From Xanthomonas hydrangeae (GTDB taxonomy: Bacteria > Pseudomonadota > Gammaproteobacteria > Xanthomonadales > Xanthomonadaceae), in assembly GCA_905142475.1 (NCBI GenBank), contig LR990730.1, forward strand, positions 1 through 64,000: 64,000 nucleotides of DNA. The letters are read 5' to 3'. Under the pieces are notes generated by a model. It was given only the letters and a program-made list of their open reading frames with translations. It was not told the origin of the DNA and made no database searches. The position numbers and the translations under genes were made by a program. Below, piece after piece: positions 44,362 to 52,563 of the stretch (within the stretch, counting starts at the first letter, position 1; every line of letters starts with the position of its first letter).

Positions 44362-44742
44362 TCAGCCGCAGCGCACCGAGGCGATCAGGTTCTTGGCATC
44401 CACTTCCAGATTGAGCCGTTCGCCGTTGAACTCCATGGTGACCATCTGCCCGGGTTTGAGCACGCGTACCGACTTGGCGCCGGCGTCGCTGCGGGCCTGT
44501 TCGCTCACTGCATCGGTCAAGGCCTGGCCGACCAGCGACTGCACCTGGGTGGCATCGCAGCTGCCGATCGGCGGGGCCTCGGGAGCGGCGGCCGGTGCGG
44601 GGGCTGCGGCTTGTTCGGCCGCTTGCTGCGCCTTGGCGGTGACGGCTTCCTGCTCGTCCGGTTGCGGGGAGCCGCAGGCACTCAAGGCCGCCAGCACGAC
44701 CAAGGTACAGGCCAGGCGGGCAGTAGGCAGGACAGCGCGCAT
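44362..44742 (-). CDS. I78-family peptidase inhibitor-like lipoprotein
   Basis: 126 residues from the ATG at 44742, with the lipobox LSAC near residue 22. A Gln/Ala/Pro-rich linker follows and then a domain with GSCDATQVQSLVGQALTDAV ... LNLEVDAKNLIASVRCG. The pattern CDA-x-x-Q-x-L-x-G-Q and the C-terminal Cys fit the I78 peptidase inhibitor family (potato-inhibitor-I-like, from Aspergillus elastase inhibitor). An inhibitor role in the periplasm is inferred. A second lipoprotein of similar type lies at 47746. Confidence 0.78.
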   Translation of the reverse strand: MRAVLPTARLACTLVVLAALSACGSPQPDEQEAVTAKAQQAAEQAAAPAPAAAPEAPPIGSCDATQVQSLVGQALTDAVSEQARSDAGAKSVRVLKPGQMVTMEFNGERLNLEVDAKNLIASVRCG

Positions 44743-44890
44743 CGATGACTCCAGCACAGTGGGGGAAGCCCAAGCATAAGCAGAAAACCTGCTCGCGGGC
44801 ATCGCTTGCCCACATGGCGTTGTCGCAGCGTTGACGCGGCCTAGTCCTGCCCGGCTCAACAATCGGCGCCTGTCCTTCGATCCGTGCGCA

Positions 44891-46111
44891 ATGAAAGCCA
44901 AACGTGTTCTTCGCAATGCCGCAGCCACCGCCAGCGCTGCCGGCAAGCTGGCCAGCGTGGCCGCCAGTGCCGCCAGTGCGGTGGCTGCCACCGCTGCGGC
45001 GGCGAGCGTGGCAGCGGTCGCACAGGCCAAGGCCACCGCGCGTACGGCCGGGCTCACCTATGTCAACGATCAACAGCCCGGCATCAGCCGCCGCAGGGCC
45101 GGCAAGAGCTTCAGTTATCGCAGTGCCGACGGGCAGCGCGTAGCCGATGCCGATACCTTGCAGCGCATCCGCGCACTGGCCATTCCGCCGGCGTATACCG
45201 AGGTGTGGATCTGCGCCAAGCCCAACGGCCATCTGCAGGCCACCGGCCGCGATGCGCGCAGGCGCAAGCAATACCGCTATCACGCCGAGTGGGCGCAGGT
45301 GCGTGGCGAAGGCAAGTTCGAACGGGTGATCGCCTTCGGCCAGGCCTTGCCCAAATTACGCCGCCGGCTGCGCCGCGATCTGGTATTGCCGGGATTTCCG
45401 CGCGAGAAGGTGCTGGCGATCGTGGTGGCGTTGCTGGCCGACACCCTGGTACGCGTGGGCAATGCCGAATACGCGCGCAGCAATCGTTCCTATGGCCTGA
45501 CCACCTTGCGCAACCGGCATATGGAATTTCTGCGCGGCGGACGTGCGCGGCTGAAGTTCCGCGGCAAGAGCGGCCAGGATCACGAGATCGAAGTGGACGA
45601 CAAGCAGCTGGTCAAGCTGATCCGGCAATGCCAGCAATTGCCGGGGCAATCGTTGTTTCAGTACCGCGACGACGATGGCCAGCTGCAGCCAGTGGATTCG
45701 GGTGAGGTCAACGACTATCTGCGCGAGGCGATGGGCGAGGATTTCACCGCCAAGGATTTCCGCACCTGGGGCGGTACGCTGGCGGCACTGCAACGTCTGG
45801 CACGCCTGCCGCTGCCCGAGCGCATGAGCGAACGCGCGCTGACCCAGGTACAGAACGATGTCATCCGCGAAGTGGCCGATGCGCTGGGCAACACGCCCTC
45901 TGTTTGTCGCAAGGCCTACATCGACCCGTGCGTGTTCGAAGGCTGGCGCGCCGGCGAATTGCAGGCCATGGCCACCGGCGTGCGTGGCGAGCGCCAATGG
46001 GAGGCGGCCACGCTGCGCTTTCTGACCGACTCGCGCAGCAAGCAACGCAAGCCGAGCAGCAAACCTCGCAAGGCGGTCGGGCCGCGCCTGCGTCGTGCAA
46101 AATCTGCGTGA
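44891..46111 (+). CDS. DNA topoisomerase IB
   Basis: Eukaryote/poxvirus-type topoisomerase that relaxes DNA through a 3'-phosphotyrosyl link. From the ATG at 44891 it has 406 residues. A low-complexity Ala-rich leader (about 8-55) precedes the typical N-terminal domain GLTYVNDQQPGISRRRAGK. The catalytic domain has the conserved Arg/Lys set (RHMEFLRGGRARLKFRGKSG) and the active Tyr in NTPSVCRKAYIDP at residue 343. The C-terminal tail is Lys/Arg-rich. The upstream in-frame ATG at 44831 would add 20 residues without family support. This enzyme is found in scattered bacteria. Confidence 0.93.
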   Translation: MKAKRVLRNAAATASAAGKLASVAASAASAVAATAAAASVAAVAQAKATARTAGLTYVNDQQPGISRRRAGKSFSYRSADGQRVADADTLQRIRALAIPPAYTEVWICAKPNGHLQATGRDARRRKQYRYHAEWAQVRGEGKFERVIAFGQALPKLRRRLRRDLVLPGFPREKVLAIVVALLADTLVRVGNAEYARSNRSYGLTTLRNRHMEFLRGGRARLKFRGKSGQDHEIEVDDKQLVKLIRQCQQLPGQSLFQYRDDDGQLQPVDSGEVNDYLREAMGEDFTAKDFRTWGGTLAALQRLARLPLPERMSERALTQVQNDVIREVADALGNTPSVCRKAYIDPCVFEGWRAGELQAMATGVRGERQWEAATLRFLTDSRSKQRKPSSKPRKAVGPRLRRAKSA

Positions 46112-46113
46112 GG

Positions 46114-46692
46114 CTACGCTGTGCATGCGCGACGTTGGATGCGATAGGTGGTCGCAGGCGGAACGTTTCGGTACGTGCGCCCGATCCTGACGGCCTCCAG
46201 ATCAAGTGCGTCGAGAATCTGTGCCGGAACCGAGCACCTGACTCCGTAGGTAAACAGATACATCCGCCCGCCAGGCTTCAGCTGCAGGAAGGCGCCGCGC
46301 AGAATCGCAGCCACCTTGTGTGCCGGCATGTTCAACAAGCCAAGGCCGCAGACCACGGCATCGACGTACGCGCCATCGATGCGAGGCAGCGACTCAAGAT
46401 CGCAGACATCCATCTGCAGCAAGCTTGCGCGCGGGAAGCGCTGCGTGAGCAACGCAGAAAAGGTGGCGTTGTACTCGAGCAAAACGAGGTTCTTTTCCTG
46501 CACGCCTTTGTCGATCATCGCCTGGGTAAACACACCGGTTCCAGGCCCGAGTTCGAGAACCCGACCGGTACGCGCCGACAGCTCGGAGGTGATGATGGAG
46601 GCGAGGGCGCGTCCGGAGGGAAGTATCGCTGCAACGGAGCAGGGTGCGGTGATCCATTCGCGAAAAAACGACGTCATATACGAACGTGCCAT
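46114..46692 (-). CDS. Class I SAM-dependent methyltransferase
   Basis: 192 residues with the Rossmann methyltransferase core: motif I VLELGPGTGVFT, an acidic residue after the second strand (LLEYN), and MDVCDLESL. The opening FFREWITAPCSVAAILPSGRALA resembles phospholipid N-methyltransferases of the PmtA type and related rRNA dimethylases; phosphatidylethanolamine methylation is a fair guess but not proven. The start at 46692 follows GAGG. It ends 2 bp from the end of the convergent topoisomerase gene. Confidence 0.82.
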   Translation of the reverse strand: MARSYMTSFFREWITAPCSVAAILPSGRALASIITSELSARTGRVLELGPGTGVFTQAMIDKGVQEKNLVLLEYNATFSALLTQRFPRASLLQMDVCDLESLPRIDGAYVDAVVCGLGLLNMPAHKVAAILRGAFLQLKPGGRMYLFTYGVRCSVPAQILDALDLEAVRIGRTYRNVPPATTYRIQRRACTA

Positions 46693-47745
46693 CTATCCTC
46701 ACAACGTTGAAAGAGTTCGGCCAAGCTGCATCTGCGCGCACCACGGCAGGATGCGCGATGTTGCAAAAACAAGGCTAAAGCAAGAGTCTGTCCGGAACCT
46801 GTTTTGCCTACAGACCGGTGGCGATAGTTCAGGTTTTTATCAGCATTGGTGCACTGGCGATTCGAATGCTTCGCTGCAATGCGCTGTCATCAGATAAAAA
46901 ACGATGCGTGATCGTCGGTGCAGGTGATGACCGCATATAACGCGCGGCGGTTGCATAAATGCCTGCATCGCACAGATGATCGACAGACAGTGGCGCCAGC
47001 CTGCGTGGCAGCCGACGCATCAGGCCATGTTTGCAATCGGTGCGCAGTGCGGCAGGTGTTGATCGGGCGAATGCGTGTCGAATGATCCTGACCAGCGATT
47101 GCCAAGACACGCGCCCAACACGGCCGTCACCGCATGCGCAGACGAGCTGCGTGCAGCGGGGTTGTCTGGCGTGCGCATCGTAAGCTTTGAGGGGCCGGAC
47201 ATCATGGTGTCCGAATGACCGCCAGACCGCGCCATGGGGTAAGCAACGTGGAAATCCGCGAGACATTGCGCACCGCCAGCAGCGGCGATACCGAACCGCA
47301 ACCTGTCTAGCGCTCTGTGGACAACCGGTAATGATTATTCGTGTGCACGTGCGCGATGGTCTGGTGCCATTATCCAGCGTTGCGGTGTGGGCGCTGGAAA
47401 GCGGCCCGAGCGAAATAAGCCGCCACCATCGACAGCGATGTCACGGTGAGCGCAGATCTCGGCGGGATGGGTTGAGCAAGACGCTGGCGCTGACTAAGAG
47501 CGGCTAGCAAAACGTAGAGGGCAGTCGTCAGGTGTGCGTGGACGGCTCGGAGGAGCCGCAATGTAAAAGTGGTACATGCCGATTCCGAGCACCGGCCACG
47601 CGCGCCTGTCCGGTGCGCAGTAGTTTTGTTAGCCGCTCTTAGTGTTCTAGCACTGGACGCTGCACATGCAGGCAACCCTACATGTGCCCGTTCCGGTCGC
47701 GTCATATGCACGGCAATGCGGATGTGCCTAAGACAACGGCAACGC
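46693..47745. other. Gene-poor stretch of about 1 kb
   Basis: Open frames on either strand are overlapping, of odd composition and without ribosome sites, so I call no gene. The GC content looks lower than in the flanks. The only structured element is the 149-bp inverted-repeat element at 47494-47642. The stretch could be eroded horizontally acquired DNA. Confidence 0.6.
47494..47642. mobile_element. MITE-like element with 20-bp terminal inverted repeats
   Basis: The ends CTAAGAGCGGCTAGCAAAAC (47494-47513) and GTTTTGTTAGCCGCTCTTAG (47623-47642) are inverted copies with 19 of 20 matches. The 149 bp in between are non-coding and themselves partly palindromic (GCGTGG...CTCGGA against TCCGAG...CCACGC). 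TA flanks both ends. Size and structure fit a non-autonomous derivative of an IS5-like element moved by a transposase elsewhere in the genome. Confidence 0.78.
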
Positions 47746-48090
47746 TCAGCCGCAATAAATCGCGGTGATGTTGTTGTTCGGGCCGGTCTCGACGGTGAGG
47801 TGATCGCCACCGCTGTCGCTGGCGCCCTGGGCCGGATCGGCCAGGCCGCTGGCGGTGGTGCCGCCGGTGGCGCGCTCGCCGCGACGCACGCTGACCTGCA
47901 GGCTGTCGCTGTCCACGCGCGCACGTTCGATGGTCTGCGCCGCTGCGGCCAGGCCCACCGCGCCGCGCACCTTGTCGATATGGCACTGGCCGGAGATGAC
48001 CCCGTCGATGGGCTGCACCTGCACGAGATGGTTGGAGGCACAGGCCGAGAGCAGCAACACGGCAGCGAGCGGGGCGAGGGTGCGGATCAT
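47746..48090 (-). CDS. Small lipoprotein, I78 inhibitor-like
   Basis: 114 residues from the ATG at 48090, with GGAG just upstream and the lipobox LSAC near residue 17. The mature part holds VISGQCHIDKVRGAVGLAAAAQTIERARVDSDSLQVSV and ends NNNITAIYCG. The R-x-D-SD-x-L pattern and the final CG fit the I78 inhibitor group; a central Gly/Ala/Thr-rich insert separates the two halves. Its role is not known; it could guard periplasmic proteins from proteases. Confidence 0.72.
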   Translation of the reverse strand: MIRTLAPLAAVLLLSACASNHLVQVQPIDGVISGQCHIDKVRGAVGLAAAAQTIERARVDSDSLQVSVRRGERATGGTTASGLADPAQGASDSGGDHLTVETGPNNNITAIYCG

Positions 48091-48375
48091 CGAGGATCTC
48101 CAGCGGAAGGATGCCGCAAGCGTGAAGAACGCGTTGTTGGCGTGGCATGAAGACTGCCGGCTGCACGCATCGCGGTGCCACGCCTGGCATGCCCTGCCGC
48201 GGTCCGGGACGCAGGGCTGAGGCGTTCTGGTTCGACGCGGCTGGTCCAGCAGCGTGTGATTACTTCTAAATTTGGACGACTCCACTACAAATCTTCCGGC
48301 TAGTCGACCAATGGGCGCGTCTCTACGCTTTGCATCACCGGGGCAGCTTGCTCCACCACCGCAAAGGGATCCGTC
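48091..48375. other. Divergent promoter region of the lipoprotein and pirin genes
   Basis: 285 bp between two divergent genes. An AT-rich part at about 48257-48295 (GATTACTTCTAAATTTGG and following) is a likely promoter or regulator site. No gene is seen. Confidence 0.45.
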
Positions 48376-49266
48376 ATGAACGCACAACTGGCCACCGTCT
48401 ACGCCGACCAGCAGCCGCAGCGCGAGCCCGGCGTGCAGGCCATTACCGCGCCGCGTCCGGTGGTGTTCCGCACCCGCGGCACCACCCGCGGTCCGATCAC
48501 CCGGTTGATGAGCCCGGGCGACCTGGGCCAGCTGGTCAAGCCGTTCGTGTTCCTGGACCTGTTCACCGTCAAGCCGTCGATCGGCGGCGCACCGATGGGC
48601 ATGCATCCGCATTCGGGCATCGCCACGCTGACCTATCTGATGGAAGGCGAAATCGGCTACGAAGACAGCACCGGCAAGCAGGGCACCCTGCCCACCGGCG
48701 GTGTGGAATGGATGCGCGCCGGCAATGGCGTCTGGCACGACGGTGTGCCGGTGGGCCAGTCCTCGGCCAAGGGCTTTCAGCTGTGGGTTGCGCTGCCGGC
48801 CGCCGAAGAAAACGCCCCGGCGCAGAGCCTGTATCTGTCGCCCGACGATGTGCCGGTGGCCGGCCCGGTGCGGGTGCTGCTGGGCCGCTACGGTGCGCTG
48901 GAAAGCAGGATCCCGGCACCGGCCGACATGACCTACCTGAGCGTGGAGCTGCAAGATGGCGAGCGCTGGCGCTATGTGCCGCCGGCCGGACACACCGTGG
49001 CCTGGATCGCGGTGCATGGCGGCCAGCTGGAAGCGGCCGAGACCATCGGCAGTGGCCAGATGGTGGTGTTCAAGGATGCCGAGCAGGCCATCGAGGTGGT
49101 GTCGGTGGGTGCGTGCTCCTTCGTGCTGGGCTCGGCGGTCAAGCATCCGCATGAGTTGGTGATGGGCCACTACTCGGTACACACCAGCAAGGCCGCACTG
49201 GTGCAAGGCGAGGCGGAGATCCGTCGCATCGGCGAGCAGTTGCGCGCTCAGGGCCGTCTTGCCTGA
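48376..49266 (+). CDS. Pirin-family protein
   Basis: 296 residues, two cupin domains. The N-terminal metal site is in MGMHPHSGIATLTYLMEGEI (two His, plus Gly/Thr turn) with GGVEWMRAGNGVWHD adding Glu and His. Bacterial pirins can act as quercetin dioxygenases or as redox-sensitive regulators; the sequence does not settle which. It starts a probable unit with the azoreductase (264 bp downstream, same strand), while a LysR gene lies beyond; such trios usually answer to electrophile or quinone stress. Confidence 0.92.
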   Translation: MNAQLATVYADQQPQREPGVQAITAPRPVVFRTRGTTRGPITRLMSPGDLGQLVKPFVFLDLFTVKPSIGGAPMGMHPHSGIATLTYLMEGEIGYEDSTGKQGTLPTGGVEWMRAGNGVWHDGVPVGQSSAKGFQLWVALPAAEENAPAQSLYLSPDDVPVAGPVRVLLGRYGALESRIPAPADMTYLSVELQDGERWRYVPPAGHTVAWIAVHGGQLEAAETIGSGQMVVFKDAEQAIEVVSVGACSFVLGSAVKHPHELVMGHYSVHTSKAALVQGEAEIRRIGEQLRAQGRLA

Positions 49267-49529
49267 GTCTGCGGCGGGCGCTACACACGCCCGCCCAGTG
49301 TTTTCGCTTTCGCTTTCGCCTGCGCCTTGTCTGTCTGCGCGATGTCGCACCGAGAAGCACTACATCACCGACAAGCGCAACGCACACGCGCAGACCGGTA
49401 GCAGGGCAACCGGCAGCGCACACCCATCAGTCTGTATTTCACCCGCCGACACGCACACGTGTGCGTGCTCGGTCGCATCTCCAACGGCGTGGCAGTGCCA
49501 CGCAATCCCACACAATCAGAGGCTTCATC

Positions 49530-50144
49530 ATGAAACTGCTCCATCTCGATTCCAGCATCCTCGGTGGTTACTCGGCCAGCCGTCAGCTGTCGGCGGCCAC
49601 GGTCGCCAAGTTGCAGTCCGGCCACAGCGATGTCGCAGTGACTTACCGCGATCTGGCCGCCGAGCCGCTGGCGCATCTGTCCGGCGCGCATCTGGCGGCC
49701 CAGCAGAATCCCACCGGCAACCAGAGCCCGGAACTGGCGGCCGAACTGGCCACCAGTGCAACGGTGCTGCAGGAATTTCTGGACGCCGACACCGTGGTGA
49801 TCGGTGTGGCGCTGTACAACTTCACCATCCCGACCCAGCTCAAGGCATGGATCGATCGCGTGCTGGTGGCCGGCAAGACCTTCCGCTACAACGCGCAAGG
49901 CGTGCCCGAGGGGCTGGCCGGCAACAAGCGGGTGATTCTGCTGGTGGCGCGTGGCGGCTTCTATGGCGCCGGCTCGCCGATGGCGTCGCTGGAGCATGCA
50001 GAGAGCTACATGCGCACCGCGCTGGGCTTTGTGGGCGTGCACACGCCGGAAGTGATCGTGGCCGAAGGCCTGGCCACCGGCGCAGACGCCCGCCAGGCGG
50101 GTATCGCCAGCGCCCAGCAGCAGATCGATACGCTTGCTGCCTGA
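49530..50144 (+). CDS. azoR: FMN-dependent NADH-azoreductase
   Basis: 204-residue flavodoxin-like reductase of quinones and azo compounds. It shows MKLLHLDSSILGGYSASRQLS at the phosphate-binding end, PTQLKAWIDRVLVAGKTFRY (the family FMN segment) and VARGGFYGAG. The start at 49530 follows AGAGG; an upstream in-frame ATG at 49461 would add 23 residues that do not belong to the fold. In other bacteria such enzymes guard against thiol-reactive quinones, and the LysR gene opposite may be their regulator. Confidence 0.93.
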   Translation: MKLLHLDSSILGGYSASRQLSAATVAKLQSGHSDVAVTYRDLAAEPLAHLSGAHLAAQQNPTGNQSPELAAELATSATVLQEFLDADTVVIGVALYNFTIPTQLKAWIDRVLVAGKTFRYNAQGVPEGLAGNKRVILLVARGGFYGAGSPMASLEHAESYMRTALGFVGVHTPEVIVAEGLATGADARQAGIASAQQQIDTLAA

Positions 50145-50399
50145 GTGGCGTCGCGGCTGAGGTGTGTCCAGCGGCATGACCTGCGCTGGCGAGCATGCCA
50201 CCGGTTCGCCCGGTGCCGATCATTCAAACGTGGCGAGACTGCATCGAGCGGACAGCGTGCCGCTCGATGCAATGCGTTGCCCGCGTGGCAGGGCGCCAAC
50301 AGCGCTTCAAGGGATGCCGGCGCCACGCTGCGTGCGCGTGCTCAGCGCTGATGCTGCTTCGATGCGGGGTAGCAACCGCCTTCCTCCGCAGCATGACAA
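50145..50399. other. Spacer between azoR and the LysR gene
   Basis: 255 bp between convergent genes; no terminator hairpin or gene was recognised. Confidence 0.4.
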
Positions 50400-51347
50400 T
50401 CACCGCACGCCGGGCATTGCGGCACTGTTTGCCAAGCCAGCCACCTCTTTGCATTCAGGCCCATTCAATCGCGTCGTTACGGCCCGGATAAACGCCGAGA
50501 CCGCACGTGGCTGATGGTGTCGGCTCGGGTAGAGCGCGTATAGGCTCTGGCCCTTGCGTTGAAAATCCGGCAGCACTACGGTCAGGCGGCCTTCGTCGAT
50601 ATCCGGCCAGGTGAGTGCCTGCGGCAACAAGGCGATTCCGAGCCCGGCCACCGCCGCAAGCCGCAGCGCGCGGGCGGTGGTGGCGGCCATGCGGGCCTGC
50701 ACCTGGACGTCTTCGGCAAGCCCGGACGGGCCGACCAATGTCCAGGTGGCATGGCCGCTGGGATGCGGGAAACTGATGCAGTCGTGCTGCGGCAATTCGT
50801 CCAGCCGCAACGGCCTGCCGCGCGCCTGCAGGTAGCTTGGGCTGGCCACCAGGACATCGTTGGTATCGGCCAGGATCTGGCGGCCGACATAGCCCAGGTC
50901 CGTCACCACACCGCCGCGAAAAGCCACATCGATGCGCTCGGCGATCAGGTCGGCCTTGCCATCGCTGAGCACGAATTCCAGGCGCACGCGCGGATGCGCG
51001 GCGAGAAATTCGCCGACCCATTCGACGCGGAAAAAATCCAGGAAATCCGCAGGCGCGGCCACGCGCACCAAACCGGCTGCTTCGTCGCCACCGGCCACCA
51101 GGCTCTGCCCGGCCGAGGTCAGCCCGTCTACCGCATCGGCGCAACGTTCGAAGAACGCTTGCCCGGCGTCGGTGAGGGTGAGCTTGCGGGTGGAGCGCTG
51201 CATCAGGCGCGTGTCCAGTTGCGCTTCCAGCTGCTGCACGCGCCGGCTCACGCTGTTGGGTGCAGTGCCCAGCCTGCGCGCGGCTTCGGCAAAGCTGCCG
51301 CTGCGCACGACCTGCACGTACAACGCGATGTCATTGAGATCGATCAC
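50400..51347 (-). CDS. LysR-family transcriptional regulator
   Basis: 315 residues. The N-terminal winged helix-turn-helix (about 1-60) has the family pattern LYVQVVRSGSFAEAARRLGTAPNSVSRRVQQLE and RLMQRSTRKLTLTDAG. The C-terminal part (about 90-300) is a periplasmic-binding-protein-like sensor domain. It is convergent with azoR. By context it may control the pirin-azoR unit, possibly through the AT-rich site before pirin, but no T-N11-A operator was confirmed. Confidence 0.92.
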   Translation of the reverse strand: MIDLNDIALYVQVVRSGSFAEAARRLGTAPNSVSRRVQQLEAQLDTRLMQRSTRKLTLTDAGQAFFERCADAVDGLTSAGQSLVAGGDEAAGLVRVAAPADFLDFFRVEWVGEFLAAHPRVRLEFVLSDGKADLIAERIDVAFRGGVVTDLGYVGRQILADTNDVLVASPSYLQARGRPLRLDELPQHDCISFPHPSGHATWTLVGPSGLAEDVQVQARMAATTARALRLAAVAGLGIALLPQALTWPDIDEGRLTVVLPDFQRKGQSLYALYPSRHHQPRAVSAFIRAVTTRLNGPECKEVAGLANSAAMPGVR

Positions 51348-51608
51348 CAGCGGCCTTGGCGCGTGTAAACGCGGAGTCTAAGCGTGGCGACTGCGCGTCG
51401 TCGATCATGGCGGTGTCGGGTGCTGTCTGCGGCAGCTCAGGCGCACCAGCAGTAAAGCGCGTGATGCGTTGCTGCGCGCGCTCGGTCGACTGAGCTTTTG
51501 ACGCTGCGTCTGACGAAGCCAAATTGCAAAATCTTGCCTGCTCAGAAGTGGTGAAGTGGTGGAGTCGGTCAGTCGTAGAGCATTGGTGCTGCGGCTTGGC
51601 TGCAGGGC

Positions 51609-51710
51609 CCTTGCCCGCCCACCATCGCGGGACACGCCGCAAGTACGTCCATGTAGGCTCTTACGCGGCATCCATGCCGCGTAAGGTCCCGCGACGGTGG
51701 GCAGGCAAGG
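51609..51710 (+). repeat. Hairpin module 1
   Basis: Arms 51609-51633 and 51686-51710 pair over 25 bp with two G-T-type mismatches. Between them lie the invariant stretch ACGCCGCAAGTACGTCCATG and an inner perfect palindrome TTACGCGGCAT / ATGCCGCGTAA. Confidence 0.85.
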
Positions 51711-51770
51711 ACCAGTCGGGATGGTCGGTGTGCATGTTTTCAACAAAGCAACCGACTCACTCTCTGGTGC

Positions 51771-51869
51771 GGTGTCCTCGCCGCTTGCGGGACCGTGTGG
51801 CGGCATGGATGCCGCCACCGAGCCTACACGGATGTACTTGCGGCGTGTCCCGCGAGCGGCGAGGGCACC
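51771..51869 (-). repeat. Hairpin module 2 (inverted)
   Basis: Arms GGTGTCCTCGCCGC... at 51771-51793 and ...GCGGCGAGGGCACC at 51847-51869. The reverse complement of its interior matches module 1 (ACGCCGCAAGTACATCC), with the inner palindrome GTGGCGGCAT / ATGCCGCCAC. Confidence 0.82.
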
Positions 51870-52017
51870 GCACCCTCGACTAACTCAGCTTTTGACTGTA
51901 TCCAAACGCCTCTAGAACTCAAATCCTTGGCCGCTTTTGCATCTTGTGTCTCGATGGAATTAGACATTCGGATAGATTCAGATGCAGAGCGAATGATCTG
52001 CAGCTTGGTTGCAGGGC

Positions 52018-52119
52018 CCTTGCCCGCCCACCATCGCAGGACACGCCGCAAGTACGTCCGTGTAGGCTCTTACGCGGCATCCATGCCGCGTAAGGTCCCG
52101 CGACGGTGGGCGGGCAAGG
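52018..52119 (+). repeat. Hairpin module 3
   Basis: Same layout as module 1, including the inner palindrome TTACGCGGCAT / ATGCCGCGTAA, with a few base changes (for example GTCCGTG for GTCCATG). Confidence 0.85.
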
Positions 52120-52174
52120 ACCAGTGGAGATGGTCGGTGTGCATGTTTTCAAGCAGCGACCAACTTTCTGGTGC

Positions 52175-52272
52175 GGTGTCCTCGCCGATTGCGGGACCAT
52201 GTGGCGGCATGGATGCCGCCACTGAGCCTCCAGGGACGGATTCACGGCGTGTCCCGCGAGCGGTGAGGCACC
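52175..52272 (-). repeat. Hairpin module 4 (inverted)
   Basis: Same layout as module 2 with small changes (GCCGATTGCGGGAC arm; interior ACGGCGTGTCCCGCGAGC). It is the least conserved of the four. Confidence 0.8.
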
Positions 52273-52341
52273 GCGCCCTCGACTAGCTCAGCTTTTGACT
52301 GTATCCAGACGTCTCTACGACTCAAATCGGTGTCCGCGCGC

Positions 52342-52563
52342 TTATTGCGTGCGCGTCAGCCCGTGGCGGTGCAGCAGCTGCCGCAGGCGACGCTGCACGC
52401 GCTGCAGGTCGGCTTCGGCCGCCTCATCGAGAATGTCTTTGGCCAAGGCATCGAATTGCGGCCAGAACTGGCTTGGGTCGCGTACCCGCTGCGGCCACAC
52501 CGACAACATCTTGCCCAGGTCGGAGAGCTGGTGATTGGTGTGGGTGCGTGTGCGCATGCTCAT
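52342..52563 (-). CDS. 73-residue protein coupled to ndvB, unknown function
   Basis: Hydrophilic, mostly helical protein (LSDLGKMLSVWPQRVRDPSQ ... ADLQRVQRRLRQLLHRHGL). Its ATG overlaps the ndvB stop codon in an ATGA arrangement, which means translation of this frame should be coupled to the end of ndvB. No signal or membrane segment is present, so it would be cytoplasmic. It belongs to no family I can name. It could be an accessory or regulatory factor of the glucan synthase. Confidence 0.72.
   Translation of the reverse strand: MSMRTRTHTNHQLSDLGKMLSVWPQRVRDPSQFWPQFDALAKDILDEAAEADLQRVQRRLRQLLHRHGLTRTQ

Larger units (their letters stand above)
51594..51925 (+). repeat. 330-bp direct repeat, copy A
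   Basis: Runs from GCTTGGCTGCAGGGCCCTTG to CTCAAATC. It is very similar to 52003-52328. Inside are module 1 (51609-51710, 25-bp arms with two mismatches) and the inverted module 2 (51771-51869). Confidence 0.85.
52003..52328 (+). repeat. 330-bp direct repeat, copy B
   Basis: Second copy of the unit at 51594, with about the same length and mostly single-base differences. It contains modules 3 and 4. Confidence 0.85.
51348..52341. other. Intergenic region built of repeated hairpin modules
   Basis: Nearly 1 kb without a plausible gene; the open frames are by-products of the repeats. It contains two direct copies (51594-51925 and 52003-52328) of a 330-bp unit, each made of two opposed hairpin modules. 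A partial copy of the unit's end (CTCGGTCGACTGAGCTTTTGAC) also lies at about 51481-51502. Confidence 0.8.

Noticed and set aside
46829..47266. Open frame of 145 codons on the minus strand in the gene-poor region
   Set aside because: It has no ribosome site and no recognisable domain, overlaps other equally poor frames, and has Arg/His-rich composition typical of non-coding high-GC DNA.
51405..52286. Several open frames between the LysR gene and the ndvB-coupled gene
   Set aside because: They follow the repeated hairpin modules in several frames and on both strands and translate to near-duplicate low-complexity peptides, so they are by-products of the repeats.
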